From Halolactibacillus miurensis (GTDB lineage Bacteria > Bacillota > Bacilli > Bacillales > Amphibacillaceae), in contig NZ_FPAI01000005.1 in assembly GCF_900116255.1 (NCBI RefSeq), positions 62,001-126,000 on the forward strand: DNA of 64,000 nt, written 5' to 3'. A program made the translations under genes and the position numbers. The notes below the pieces were generated by a model, which did not search any database, was not told the DNA's origin, and worked only from the letters and a program-made list of their open reading frames with translations. Shown here piece by piece: positions 1 through 8,147 of the stretch (position 1 is the first letter of the stretch; each line of letters opens with the position of its first letter).

Positions 1-2703
1 GATTATCTCGTAGAAGATACAGACTTTAGGTTATTTGATGTTGTGTCTGTCCAAACGTTGAAAGGTTATTTCTTTATTTTAATGACATCTGTCCTCATCT
101 ACTACCTTGTTGATCGTCTTGAGATGAAACAACAAGAAGCGCTTAATCAACGTTTAAATAAAGAACGTGAACTAGAGGAAATCTCACACATCAATGCCCG
201 TTATAAACATGTGATGGAACAGATCACACAAGGGATCGTGTTAATAAATCCGAATAAACCACATCATCCGGTTATCTTTATGAATCGCGCGGCTGAAAGC
301 CTTACCGGCTTTAATGAAACGGATATGTTTGGTCGAGAGTATCTTAAGATGCACCAAGTGCCGATGCCTGAGTTGGAACAGCAGCGGTTAAATGAAGCGA
401 TAAAGGATCAACAGCCATATGCGACAATATTACCTAACGTCAAAAAGGATGGGACATTTTACTGGCAAGCGATTAAAATGTCACCGATCTTTAGTGCAAC
501 GTCTCAATTAGAAAATTATTTAGTCATTCAAGAAGATGTGACCGATCAAACAGAACAACAACGTCTGATTGAAAATCAATTAGATATGTTTGAAGCGATT
601 ATTCGAGTGAGGGAGGAACATCAATTGCTCGAGTACTTAATCGATCGGGTCAGACACCACTTGGAAGGTGAAGTAGTGTTTTTACGACTGACAGAACCGT
701 CTCACACGCTTCGATTTTATTCGAAGAATGTAAAAAAACCAACCCGCGAATTTTTCGATGCGCAACCATTGGACGGTCGCTTCATGACGTATTTAAGTGA
801 AGATAAACAGGTCATTCATGCACAAAAGGTAACGATAAAAGAAGTTGATCCGATCTTTAACCAACAGTTGGGCTACCGATCGATGTATTCTGTGCCGGTG
901 TATTCTGAAGCGAAGGAAGTTTACGGCATTTTAATCGTCTTAGTATGTGATGATGTCACAACGTTATCGATTCTCGATTCCGCCGTCTTATCGTATACCT
1001 CACTGTTTGCGATTGCGATGCAAAAACTTCGTTTTATGCAACAAATTACAGAAAGTGAACGCGTCTATCGGCTAATTTCTGAACACTCAACCGATATGAT
1101 TGTCTTAATCAATGAGAAAGAGGGCATTGATTATATCTCACCTGCGGCTGAAAAGTTCTTTGGTGAGCTGCCGCATATGTATCGCTTACTCATGCAGCTC
1201 CCTGCGCGTTATCGTGATCAATTTGAAAGTTTCTTGCGCTTAGTGAAAAATACAAAAGAAAGCGATACATTAGAGTTAGACGTTCATCATCCTTTAGATG
1301 GTGATATGACAATGGAAGTTAATGCGGCTGTCTTCTTTGATCATGATGATTTAGAGGAGAAGCTACTGCTTAACATCCGTGATATTAGCGAACGCAAAAC
1401 ATTTGAACAAGCACTTAACCGATCACTATACTTTGATCCGTTAACGCAACTGCCGAACCGGTTCTATTTTAAACAAAAATTAAAGGATCGACTAAAAAGT
1501 CATTTAGCAACGAGTTTAGTGATGATTAGTTTTGATGAAATCAATCATATCCAACACGCCTACGGTGAAGATACGATGACGTTTATTTTAAAAGAACTCT
1601 CAGATTTAATGTCACCTTATAGCTTCATTCAACTGTTATCTAGAACGGGTGAAAGTGAATTTTCTTTCATTGTCAATACGAATGAACAAGAGAAATTAGA
1701 TGAATACATTCAGACGGTTATTAAGGCAATCGAAGAGCCGTGGCATTTAAATGAAAAAGATGTGATTACGACGATTTCTGTTGGGGTCTCGATTTCACAG
1801 GATCAGTCCATCGATCAATTAATGATCGAAGCAGAGATGGCTCTAAAAGAAGCGCAGTTAGATGATGAAGTGAAAACGCACTACTATCACCCTGACCAAC
1901 GCGAACAATCTAAACGTCAACTACAACTAAAGAATGATTTGTATTATGCGAGTGATTACCAAGAGTTTGAGCTGTTTTATCAGCCGATTGTTGATGTAAG
2001 AGAAGAACGCCTCTATGGTTTCGAATCGTTATTACGATGGAAACATCCGTCATATGGTTATGTTAGCCCAACGGAGTTTATTCCTATTGCTGAACAATCC
2101 GGACGTATTGTTCAGATTGGTTATTGGGTGATGGAAAAAGCTTGTCAGCAATTAAAATTATGGGAAGATAGTGGTTTAGAAGCAGTTGTGTCTGTCAATA
2201 TTTCATATCGTCAAATCATTGAGGAAGATTTTGTGGAACGCGTTAAAACGATTATCAATCATTGCGGGTGTCATCGACATCACTTAGTCTTTGAATTGAC
2301 AGAGAATATTCTAATGAAAGATATTGCTTTATCCAATCGTGTACTGAATGAATTAAAAGCCATCGGCATCCGGATTTCGGTGGATGATTTCGGTATTGGT
2401 TACTCGTCGTTGTCGTATATTAAGAAGTTCCCGATTGATATATTAAAAATTGACCGAGCTTTCGTAAGAAATCTCGATGAAGAAACAAATGATTTAGCGA
2501 TTATTCGAGCCATTGTGGAAATGAGTCGTTCGCTTAACTTACGTGTCGTGATTGAAGGTGTTGAAACGGAAGCGCAATTAAAGTTATTAAAACAATTACG
2601 CTGTCAACTCATCCAAGGTTATCTCTTTAGTAAACCCTTGCCACCTAAAGAGGTTGTGAAGCAAATAGCAGGTATTCAACAACATCTAGAAGGCATATCC
2701 TAA
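1..2703 (+). CDS. PAS-GAF-PAS-GGDEF-EAL cyclic-di-GMP signalling protein (5' end outside window)
   Basis: The reading frame is open from base 1, so the true start lies upstream; the GTG at 43 is only the first in-window start codon. Order seen: end of an N-terminal membrane segment, PAS (about residues 65-190 of the in-window part), GAF-like (about 195-345), second PAS (350-470), GGDEF (485-640), EAL (650-890). The GGDEF motif is degenerate (GESEF), so cyclase activity is unlikely. The EAL core looks intact: ESLLRW, FELTEN, DDFGIGYSSL, IDRAFV and EGVET are all present, which favours a working phosphodiesterase whose GGDEF part may only sense GTP. No cytoplasmic operon partner is visible inside the window. 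Domain order is seen; the enzymatic state is inferred from motifs. Confidence 0.9.
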   Translation, partial: DYLVEDTDFRLFDVVSVQTLKGYFFILMTSVLIYYLVDRLEMKQQEALNQRLNKERELEEISHINARYKHVMEQITQGIVLINPNKPHHPVIFMNRAAESLTGFNETDMFGREYLKMHQVPMPELEQQRLNEAIKDQQPYATILPNVKKDGTFYWQAIKMSPIFSATSQLENYLVIQEDVTDQTEQQRLIENQLDMFEAIIRVREEHQLLEYLIDRVRHHLEGEVVFLRLTEPSHTLRFYSKNVKKPTREFFDAQPLDGRFMTYLSEDKQVIHAQKVTIKEVDPIFNQQLGYRSMYSVPVYSEAKEVYGILIVLVCDDVTTLSILDSAVLSYTSLFAIAMQKLRFMQQITESERVYRLISEHSTDMIVLINEKEGIDYISPAAEKFFGELPHMYRLLMQLPARYRDQFESFLRLVKNTKESDTLELDVHHPLDGDMTMEVNAAVFFDHDDLEEKLLLNIRDISERKTFEQALNRSLYFDPLTQLPNRFYFKQKLKDRLKSHLATSLVMISFDEINHIQHAYGEDTMTFILKELSDLMSPYSFIQLLSRTGESEFSFIVNTNEQEKLDEYIQTVIKAIEEPWHLNEKDVITTISVGVSISQDQSIDQLMIEAEMALKEAQLDDEVKTHYYHPDQREQSKRQLQLKNDLYYASDYQEFELFYQPIVDVREERLYGFESLLRWKHPSYGYVSPTEFIPIAEQSGRIVQIGYWVMEKACQQLKLWEDSGLEAVVSVNISYRQIIEEDFVERVKTIINHCGCHRHHLVFELTENILMKDIALSNRVLNELKAIGIRISVDDFGIGYSSLSYIKKFPIDILKIDRAFVRNLDEETNDLAIIRAIVEMSRSLNLRVVIEGVETEAQLKLLKQLRCQLIQGYLFSKPLPPKEVVKQIAGIQQHLEGIS

Positions 2704-2721
2704 CTGATTAAGCTTGGGGCT

Positions 2722-2765
2722 AAAGAAAAAAGCGATGATACAAACATTAGCTTTTTTCTTTTTTG
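2722..2765 (+). terminator. Probable intrinsic terminator after the EAL gene
   Basis: A 12-base perfect inverted repeat (AAAGAAAAAAGC at 2722-2733, GCTTTTTTCTTT at 2750-2761) is followed by more T. The stem is AT-rich, so it may be a weak terminator. Confidence 0.5.
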
Positions 2766-2887
2766 CCCTTTTTACTTGCCTATCTATCTCATGCTGATGG
2801 TTAGTTTAAAAAAGTGGTAAAGATAGGCTGGGATGGGAGTCTGAATCTTGCCTAGCGCAGAGGATATAAAAAAACAAAACAAAACAG

Positions 2888-2916
2888 TTGACTAGATACC
2901 CTTAGGGGTATATAAT
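2888..2916 (+). promoter_or_regulatory. Sigma-A promoter with CsoR/CstR-type operator in its spacer
   Basis: TTGACT (2888-2893) and TATAAT (2911-2916) are 17 bases apart. The spacer holds the near-palindrome ATACCCTTAGGGGTAT (2896-2911), with ATACC and GGTAT arms six bases apart. Such C/G-tract inverted repeats are the operators of CsoR-family repressors, including persulfide-sensing CstR. A CstR-like gene lies two genes downstream, so autoregulation is the simplest reading. Sequence match is seen; the regulator assignment is inferred. Confidence 0.8.
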
Positions 2917-2949
2917 CAAATTAACAACGAATCATTAGGAGGTTATCAA

Positions 2950-3180
2950 ATGAATAAAGTCACTGTTTATACAACCAATTCTTGTCCTTACTGCGTCATG
3001 TTAAAAAACTTCTTAGAAGCACAAAATATTGAATATACAGATGTCAATGTCCAACAAGACCCATTAGCGATGCAATATGTGATGAATCAAACGGGTCAAA
3101 TGGGAGTGCCGCAAACAATAGTGAATGAAGAATGGGTGCTTGGGTTTGACCCTGAAAAGATTATGTCTCTCGTTAACTAA
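2950..3180 (+). CDS. Glutaredoxin-family protein
   Basis: A 76-residue glutaredoxin/NrdH-type thioredoxin fold. The N-terminal strand is followed by the redox motif CPYC (about residues 12-15), and the conserved cis-proline TVP-type segment appears as GVPQT near residue 53. It would reduce disulfides or carry persulfides in the cytoplasm. The gene starts at ATG with AGGAGG eight bases upstream and is first in an operon with a CstR-like repressor and a rhodanese, all behind a CsoR/CstR-type operator. That context suggests a role in sulfane-sulfur or low-molecular-weight thiol handling rather than ribonucleotide reduction. Family call is firm; the physiological partner is not known. Confidence 0.88.
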   Translation: MNKVTVYTTNSCPYCVMLKNFLEAQNIEYTDVNVQQDPLAMQYVMNQTGQMGVPQTIVNEEWVLGFDPEKIMSLVN

Positions 3181-3215
3181 TCGCATAGTGTGAGAAATGT
3201 TGAGGAGCGTTTAAA

Positions 3216-3476
3216 ATGAAATATGATAAAAAACTAACCAATCGTCTTAAACGAGTAGAGGGGCAAATTAGAGGTCTCATTAAAATGATGGAAGAAGATC
3301 AATCTTGTCGTGACGTTGTGACACAGATGTCCGCTGTGCGCAATGCGGTTGATAAAACGATGGGGCTTGTCGTGAGTGAAAATTTACAACAATGATTAAT
3401 CAACCCGCAAAGTGATGAAGAAAAAGATCAACTCATCCAAGAGGCGATGGAATTATTAATTAAGAGTAGAAAATAA
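3216..3476 (+). pseudogene. CstR/CsoR-family repressor interrupted by in-frame TGA at the Cys60 position
   Basis: Translation from ATG 3216 gives a CsoR-family protein closest in layout to staphylococcal CstR: DKKLTNRLKRVEGQIRG at the start, then the first sensing cysteine at residue 31 (QSCRD). At codon 60 (3393-3395) the frame meets TGA, exactly where the second conserved cysteine of the SENL-x-x-C segment is expected. The same frame then runs on for 26 codons of normal CstR-like C-terminus to TAA at 3474-3476, giving the family's usual 86 codons. Other genes in the window use TGA as stop, so it is not a general sense codon here. Simplest reading: a recent nonsense mutation leaving a 59-residue fragment lacking helix 3. 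A selenocysteine codon is possible, but no convincing SECIS hairpin is visible. It lies between a glutaredoxin and a rhodanese gene and has a good ribosome site (GAGGAG). Confidence 0.8.
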
Positions 3477-3504
3477 CACGTTGTGTGTATCAAAGGAGAA
3501 AACG

Positions 3505-3804
3505 ATGAAAGCTATTGCTATAAATGATATTATTGAGAAATTAGAGAATAAAGAAGACGTACATGTGATTGATGTACGTGAACCATACGAATTACTAGAC
3601 GGGAAAATTCCAGGTGCTATCAACATTCCGTTAGGTCAGATTCCATATCGCTTAAGTGATTTAGAGAAAACTACGCCCTATTATATCGTCTGTTTATCTG
3701 GAGCAAGAAGTCAAAGTGCGGTACAGTTTTTAGAAAGTCAAGGGTATGACGTCACCAATTTAACGGGTGGTATGATGTTTTATCAGGGACCGCAAGGGGT
3801 ATAG
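3505..3804 (+). CDS. Single-domain rhodanese-like sulfurtransferase
   Basis: A 99-residue rhodanese domain. It shows the VIDVREPYEL segment near the N-terminus and the active-site loop CLSGARS near residue 65, with the catalytic cysteine in place; the loop length is that of sulfur, not phosphatase, enzymes. It would take sulfane sulfur onto Cys as a persulfide and pass it to cyanide, thiols or a protein. The start at 3505 is chosen because AAAGGAG lies at the right distance; a longer frame from 3481 has no ribosome site. It follows the broken CstR-like gene by 28 bases, the classic neighbourhood of sulfide/persulfide detoxification sets. Confidence 0.88.
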   Translation: MKAIAINDIIEKLENKEDVHVIDVREPYELLDGKIPGAINIPLGQIPYRLSDLEKTTPYYIVCLSGARSQSAVQFLESQGYDVTNLTGGMMFYQGPQGV

Positions 3805-3844
3805 GTATATTAACGTTAAAATATGAGAAGGAGTGATGGATTCG

Positions 3845-4228
3845 ATGTATCATTATGTTGTCACATCAGAAAAATCAGCAGCTGAATTAAAGGATGCTTT
3901 ATATGAGGTCGTTCCGACCATACAATTCGGGATTTTAGGTGAGCTTGATTTAACGGCGATTATGCAGAAAAAAGGTGTGGATCATCACACGCAGTCATAC
4001 GAGTTTGAAGTATGTAATCCAAAGCATGCTAAAAAGTTAATTGACCAAAACCCACTTGCGCACATGTTTTTACCATGTAAAGTAACGATTTTCGAAGCGG
4101 ACGGAAAAACACACATCGGTATGCCGCGACCATCTACGCAAGCGAGCATGCTAGAAGATACTAAACTAGAAGAACTGGCAAAAGAAGTGGAAGATATTTT
4201 AATTGGTGCGATTGACCAAATTAAATAA
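3845..4228 (+). CDS. DUF302 family protein
   Basis: About 127 residues matching the DUF302 pattern: an alternating beta/alpha protein with YEFEVCNPKHAKKLID and the LPCKVTIFEADGKT segment, both typical of the family. A cysteine occurs in each of these segments. The function of DUF302 is not known; family members often sit next to sulfur-transfer and thiol-redox genes, as here (rhodanese 40 bases upstream). AAGGAG at 3828-3833 favours the ATG at 3845 over GTG 3833 or ATG 3836. A strong terminator follows, so it is the last gene of this operon. Confidence 0.8.
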   Translation: MYHYVVTSEKSAAELKDALYEVVPTIQFGILGELDLTAIMQKKGVDHHTQSYEFEVCNPKHAKKLIDQNPLAHMFLPCKVTIFEADGKTHIGMPRPSTQASMLEDTKLEELAKEVEDILIGAIDQIK

Positions 4229-4237
4229 CGAATGATG

Positions 4238-4290
4238 AAGATGCCCCTTTTTATCTGTAGCTATCTGATAAAGAGGGGCGTCTTATTTTT
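4238..4290 (+). terminator. Rho-independent terminator closing the glutaredoxin-rhodanese-DUF302 operon
   Basis: An 18-base stem, AAGATGCCCCTTTTTATC (4238-4255) against GATAAAGAGGGGCGTCTT (4267-4284) with two non-Watson-Crick positions, followed by ATTTTT. Confidence 0.85.
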
Positions 4291-4302
4291 GTGGGCAAAT
4301 AA

Positions 4303-4332
4303 GTGTCAACTTAATACCATATAAGGTATAAT
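4303..4332 (+). promoter_or_regulatory. Promoter with a second ATACC-N6-GGTAT operator
   Basis: TATAAT (4327-4332) has a weak -35, GTGTCA (4303-4308), 18 bases upstream. Overlapping the -10 is ATACCATATAAGGTAT (4314-4329), an inverted repeat with the same arms and the same 16-base length as the operator at 2896 but with an AT centre. This suggests the ccdA operon is controlled by the same CsoR/CstR-type repressor; the weaker centre makes this less sure than the other two sites. Confidence 0.6.
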
Positions 4333-4366
4333 ACTATACGATAAGGTTTATAAAGGGGGAAGCAAC

Positions 4367-5038
4367 ATGTTACCAGAAGCCATATTACTAGGACCGCTCG
4401 TAATAAAAGCAACACTGATTGTGACAATTTTAGGTTTGCTCGGTGGTGCACTGTTCTTTTATTATACCAGTCCACATGATAAGGCATTAAAAAAAATACA
4501 TAGCAATAAAATACTAGACGGTGTGTTATATACGATGATCTTTACTATTGTAGCGAAAGTGATACTTAACCTGCCGTTATTTATTGACGACCCCGTTGCG
4601 GTATTAGCTTATCCAAGTGGTTCAAGCGCCCTTTATTTAGCTCTCGTCGGTGTCGTAGGTGTACTGGCTTGGTCTCTCAATAAAGAAGCAATCCGTCATC
4701 ATCCGTTCATGGATAGCCTTTTCCGTTTCATCGTAGGGAGTCAATTTGTTCAATTATTTTTAACATTAACCGTCACGACTTATCACGTATCAATCTACCA
4801 ACTGGGTTTATTATTTATCACGTTACTGCTGTTAGTGTTGCTAACGAAAACCCAGCTTGCTTTACCTAAACTCATTGGCTTGATAGCTTTTTACAGTGTG
4901 ACGTCATTTGGTTTATACTTTATTGAAACAGTTCCGTTTTTTAGCTTTTACGTTAACGGGAGCTACTATCTTGTTCTTGGTTTTCTATTGATAGGCACAC
5001 TCGTATGGTCACAAACACACACAACAGAAAGTAGGTAA
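4367..5038 (+). CDS. Multi-pass membrane protein of unknown function, first gene of the ccdA-resA operon
   Basis: 223 residues with about six hydrophobic segments and short polar loops; no motif that I recognise. The first helix is followed by a charged cytoplasmic-looking loop (SPHDKALKKIHSNK). The stop codon is three bases before the ccdA start, so the two are translationally close, and the product probably acts with CcdA and the thioredoxin-like protein in moving reducing power or sulfur across the membrane. It does not resemble CcdA itself and has no conserved cysteine pair. The function is inferred only from position. Confidence 0.7.
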   Translation: MLPEAILLGPLVIKATLIVTILGLLGGALFFYYTSPHDKALKKIHSNKILDGVLYTMIFTIVAKVILNLPLFIDDPVAVLAYPSGSSALYLALVGVVGVLAWSLNKEAIRHHPFMDSLFRFIVGSQFVQLFLTLTVTTYHVSIYQLGLLFITLLLLVLLTKTQLALPKLIGLIAFYSVTSFGLYFIETVPFFSFYVNGSYYLVLGFLLIGTLVWSQTHTTESR

Positions 5039-5041
5039 ACA

Positions 5042-5785
5042 ATGCAACCAGCAACTGATGTTACACTATGGCTTGCGCTTTCCGCAGGTATTCTATCTTT
5101 TATGTCACCTTGTACCTTGCCAATTTTTCCGGCATATTTATCCTATATTACCGGCGTTAGTGTGAAAGATTTAAATGAAAAAAGAGACATGAAATTACAA
5201 GGACGTTTACTGCTGCATGCGGTGTTCTTTTTACTAGGAATGTCGACGGTATTTTTAAGCCTTGGTTTATCGGTCTCATTTTTAGGTGAATGGCTACAAA
5301 CTTTATTAACCGGGGATACCGGCTTGTTCGTTCAACGAATAGCGGGGATCTTCCTCGTACTTATTGGCTTAGTTGTCGGTGGATGGGCGAAGATTCCGTT
5401 CCTTATGCAAGAACGTCGGATGCGGATTAAAAATAAGCCGGCGGGTTTATTTGGTAGCTTCTTTGTTGGGATTGGTTTTTCCGCCGGATGGACACCATGT
5501 ATCGGCCCGATTTTTGCCTCCATCCTTATTTTAGCGGCGACTAGTCCAGCAGCGGGAGCGCTATATACTGTTGTCTATATTATTGGCTTTAGCTTACCGT
5601 TTTTGCTCTTTACCTTTTTCTTAGGCTCACAGCGCTGGTTAGTGAAGTACAGTGAAAAGCTGACGAAAGTCGGCGGCATATTGATTATCATGTTTGGGTT
5701 ACTGCTGTTTACGGGAGAACTTGCACGATTATCAAATTGGTTATTGCGCCTTGTCGAAGACACATGGTTTGAAAATCTAGGATAA
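5042..5785 (+). CDS. ccdA: CcdA-type cytochrome c biogenesis / disulfide reductase membrane protein
   Basis: 247 residues, six membrane segments, DsbD transmembrane-domain family. The two redox cysteines are visible in their usual settings: SPCTLPIFPAYLSYITG near the N-terminus and GWTPCIGPIF in the middle. CcdA takes electrons from cytoplasmic thioredoxin and passes them to extracytoplasmic thioredoxin-like proteins such as ResA. The next gene, 17 bases downstream, is exactly such a protein. Here the pair sits under a CsoR/CstR-like operator and beside persulfide-type genes, so it may serve thiol repair in sulfur stress as well as, or instead of, haem ligation. Confidence 0.93.
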   Translation: MQPATDVTLWLALSAGILSFMSPCTLPIFPAYLSYITGVSVKDLNEKRDMKLQGRLLLHAVFFLLGMSTVFLSLGLSVSFLGEWLQTLLTGDTGLFVQRIAGIFLVLIGLVVGGWAKIPFLMQERRMRIKNKPAGLFGSFFVGIGFSAGWTPCIGPIFASILILAATSPAAGALYTVVYIIGFSLPFLLFTFFLGSQRWLVKYSEKLTKVGGILIIMFGLLLFTGELARLSNWLLRLVEDTWFENLG

Positions 5786-5802
5786 TGAAAGGAGAAAGGT
5801 GA

Positions 5803-6399
5803 ATGAAAAAAATAATCATTGCGGCCTTATTATTGTTGATGTTTGGATATAGCTTATATGAATTTGTTGATCCATTTGGTGATGACGGGACAAGTGAAGA
5901 CTTTGATATAGTAGAAGGCGACGGATCACTTGAAGAAAGTGATGAGGCCAGTGATCAAACTGACGCGGGTCCATCAGTAGGGACAAGTGTCGGTAACCTG
6001 GCACCTGACTTTACGTTGTCATCAACAAATGGTGAGACGGTGACACTATCTGATTATCGTGGCCAACGGATCATGGTTAATTTCTGGGGCACTTGGTGTC
6101 CACCGTGCCGTGCGGAAATGCCTGACATGGAGAAGTTTTACCAAGAAAACGATGTTGAAATCCTAGCGGTTAACTTAACGCCAACGGAGTCTAGCGTAAG
6201 TGATGTCACGGAATTTATCGATGAATTTGGCTTGTCATTTCAAGTGCTTTTAGATGAAGAGTTGGCCGTCTCGTCTCGTTACGGTATTCAACCGGTACCG
6301 ACATCCTTTATGGTTGATTCAAACGGTATCATTCAGTACGTGGCCCTTGGAGCCGTTAATTATGAACAAATGGTCGAAGCGCTTAATACGATGGAGTAA
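5803..6399 (+). CDS. ResA/TlpA-like membrane-anchored thioredoxin
   Basis: 198 residues: an N-terminal uncleaved signal anchor (about 1-22), a long acidic linker (about 25-62) and a TlpA/ResA-like thioredoxin domain with APDFTLSSTNGE, the redox motif WCPPC (within GTWCPPCRAEMPDM) and the cis-proline PVPTSF. It should reduce disulfides outside the membrane using electrons from CcdA encoded just upstream. ResA proper acts on apocytochrome c, but no cytochrome c assembly genes (resB, resC) follow here, so the target is open. The acidic linker is longer than in Bacillus subtilis ResA. Confidence 0.88.
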   Translation: MKKIIIAALLLLMFGYSLYEFVDPFGDDGTSEDFDIVEGDGSLEESDEASDQTDAGPSVGTSVGNLAPDFTLSSTNGETVTLSDYRGQRIMVNFWGTWCPPCRAEMPDMEKFYQENDVEILAVNLTPTESSVSDVTEFIDEFGLSFQVLLDEELAVSSRYGIQPVPTSFMVDSNGIIQYVALGAVNYEQMVEALNTME

Positions 6400-6428
6400 G
6401 CACACTCAAATTAAATAATCTGTAAAGA

Positions 6429-6470
6429 AAACAGCGACACCAAGAGATGCTTGGTGTCGCTGTTTCTTTA
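6429..6470. terminator. Bidirectional terminator between resA-like and fetB
   Basis: A perfect 16-base stem (AAACAGCGACACCAAG at 6429-6444 with its complement at 6450-6465) has T-rich flanks on the plus strand and A-rich flanks on the other side, so it can stop transcription from both convergent operons. Confidence 0.9.
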
Positions 6471-7223
6471 TTTAAACGTTTGTTTTAACTGCATTTGTTC
6501 TGTAAATAAGGTTGGATAGGATAAGAAACCTAACATAATACTCGTTAAAATCGCTGTTGTGAGTAAAATAAATAGAATTAATAGTTGAAACTGAACGGCT
6601 TGAATCGGGTCCGCACCAGCAATGATTTGACCACTCATCATCCCAGGTAACTGAACGAGTCCCATCGTTTTTTGTTTCTCAATCGTTGGCACGGTACTCG
6701 CTTTAATTGACGTGAGCAGTTGCCTGTGAATCGCTTGTTTTGTCGAACCGCCGAGTGAGAGAATGAGTTCAATTTCATCTTGTTTATCCTCAACTTCAGA
6801 TGTTAATCGATTGAGGAACAGAATCGATAAAACCATCGCATTGCCGACAACCATTCCGCTGATGGGAATGACATATTGAGGTGTCGCGGGGGTAATATTT
6901 AAACCAATTAAGATGGCTTGTGTCAGCAGTTCAATTGTTGTATACGTTAAGATCAACTTCCACGTGATGCCTTTGTAATTGATCCCTTTTTTTCTGGCAT
7001 TATGGGTGGCCGCAAAAATAATTAAGCCTACCATAAGCATCATAAAGATAGGAGAATCCTGGTCAAAGATAAACTGTAGTAAGTAACCGACAATCAGTAG
7101 CTGAATAACTGAGCGCGCGGTCGCCACAAGAATATCTTTTTCAATGCCTAACTTTAAATAGTAAGCCAGTAAGAGTGGAATCAGAACGAATAGTAATGTC
7201 AGTGACAGAGTAAAGTAAGTCAT
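6468..7223 (-). CDS. fetB: FetB-type ABC exporter permease (UPF0014, iron export)
   Basis: 251 residues with about seven membrane helices and the UPF0014 signature (LSLGGSTKQAI near the middle, QLPGMMSGQIIAGADP further on). Family members (E. coli FetB, B. subtilis YjkA) form an ABC exporter with a cytoplasmic ATPase and protect against iron and peroxide stress. Its start overlaps the end of the ATPase gene by four bases (ATGA), so the two are coupled. The divergent neighbours are three PerR-boxed dps genes, which supports an iron/oxidative-stress role. Transport of iron is known for the E. coli protein and inferred here. Confidence 0.85.
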   Translation of the reverse strand: MTYFTLSLTLLFVLIPLLLAYYLKLGIEKDILVATARSVIQLLIVGYLLQFIFDQDSPIFMMLMVGLIIFAATHNARKKGINYKGITWKLILTYTTIELLTQAILIGLNITPATPQYVIPISGMVVGNAMVLSILFLNRLTSEVEDKQDEIELILSLGGSTKQAIHRQLLTSIKASTVPTIEKQKTMGLVQLPGMMSGQIIAGADPIQAVQFQLLILFILLTTAILTSIMLGFLSYPTLFTEQMQLKQTFK

Positions 7224-7945
7224 GATTGATCGCCTCCTTCTAAAAAGTCGATGACCCTTTGATCGGTTGCTTCATCTAATTGATTTGTTGGTCCTTGGTA
7301 ACGGCATTTACCGTCAATTAATACCCATGTATTGTCGCTTAACCGTTTGGCTTGGTCAATATTATGTGTGATCCACAGAATCGTCTGATGATCCTCTTTG
7401 TTAAGCTGTTTAATTAATGTTTCGATTGCTTGGGTGGAGACTTGGTCTAATGAAGAGGTGATCTCATCCATTAATAAAACCTCGGGTTGATTGACTAATG
7501 TGCGGGCAATCGATACTTTTTGTTTTTGACCGCCTGAGAGCTCCTTCGCTTTTTTGTGTAAGAAGCGTTCTTCTAAACCAACCTTTAGTAAAAAAGACAG
7601 CGCGTCGTCTTCGCTCAATGTGTCATTCTGTAACTGACGAGGTAAAGCTAAATTGTCATACACTGTCCCCGGTGTCATGACGCCTTCTTGTAAGACAATG
7701 CCGATGTTTTTTCTTAAGATCATCGGATGTATTGTTTTAACATCTTCATTATTAAAAGTAATGGTTCCTTTTGTGTGGGTTTTTAATTGATTGATTAATC
7801 GGAATAAGGTGGATTTTCCAGCGCCAGATGGACCAACGAAAGCTGTAATTTTGCCAGCTTCAATCGTACCAGAAATGTCTTTAATAATAGCTACATCATC
7901 TATATGAAAAGACACGTGATCAAGTGTAAGTGCAGTTTGCGTCAT
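7220..7945 (-). CDS. fetA: FetA-type ABC exporter ATP-binding protein
   Basis: 241 residues with all ATPase motifs: Walker A GPSGAGKST, Q-loop, signature LSGGQKQKVSIA, Walker B LLMDEITSSLD and switch histidine in WITHN. It is the energising subunit for the UPF0014 permease that overlaps it. The ATG at 7945 is preferred over 7951 because AAAGGAG then lies seven bases upstream. The hydrophobic tail is short and there is no fused membrane domain, as expected for the FetA/YjkB type. Confidence 0.85.
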   Translation of the reverse strand: MTQTALTLDHVSFHIDDVAIIKDISGTIEAGKITAFVGPSGAGKSTLFRLINQLKTHTKGTITFNNEDVKTIHPMILRKNIGIVLQEGVMTPGTVYDNLALPRQLQNDTLSEDDALSFLLKVGLEERFLHKKAKELSGGQKQKVSIARTLVNQPEVLLMDEITSSLDQVSTQAIETLIKQLNKEDHQTILWITHNIDQAKRLSDNTWVLIDGKCRYQGPTNQLDEATDQRVIDFLEGGDQS

Positions 7946-8147
7946 CGTCATTCTCCTTTTTCTCCTTATTACTTAAATAAATTAATTGTCTGACTCTTAT
8001 TTAATATGTTTTAAAAATAGAGAGTCGGGTATATTTAAATGTAAGTGAACACTAACTTTATTAATTCTCCTATATTATAAGATAGAAAAGGGATGAAAGT
8101 AAAATCATTTATCTTTTAATCCTAGCGCACAAAGAGTCAAAAATCGA
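7946..8147. other. Divergent intergenic region with a hairpin in the fetA leader
   Basis: The fetA-side leader holds an inverted repeat: GACTC at 7992-7996 with TATTT inside it, against AAATA and GAGTC ending at 8026. A TTATAAT string near 8074-8082 could be part of a fetA promoter on the minus strand, but I see no good -35 and no clear PerR or Fur box on this side. Confidence 0.3.

Noticed and set aside
3393-3450. SECIS element for selenocysteine after the TGA in the cstR-like gene
   Set aside because: Only a weak GATGA/TCATC hairpin with a loop of about 14 bases is visible, and TGATTAATCA is a short AT palindrome. This is not enough to call a SECIS; kept as a question in the findings.
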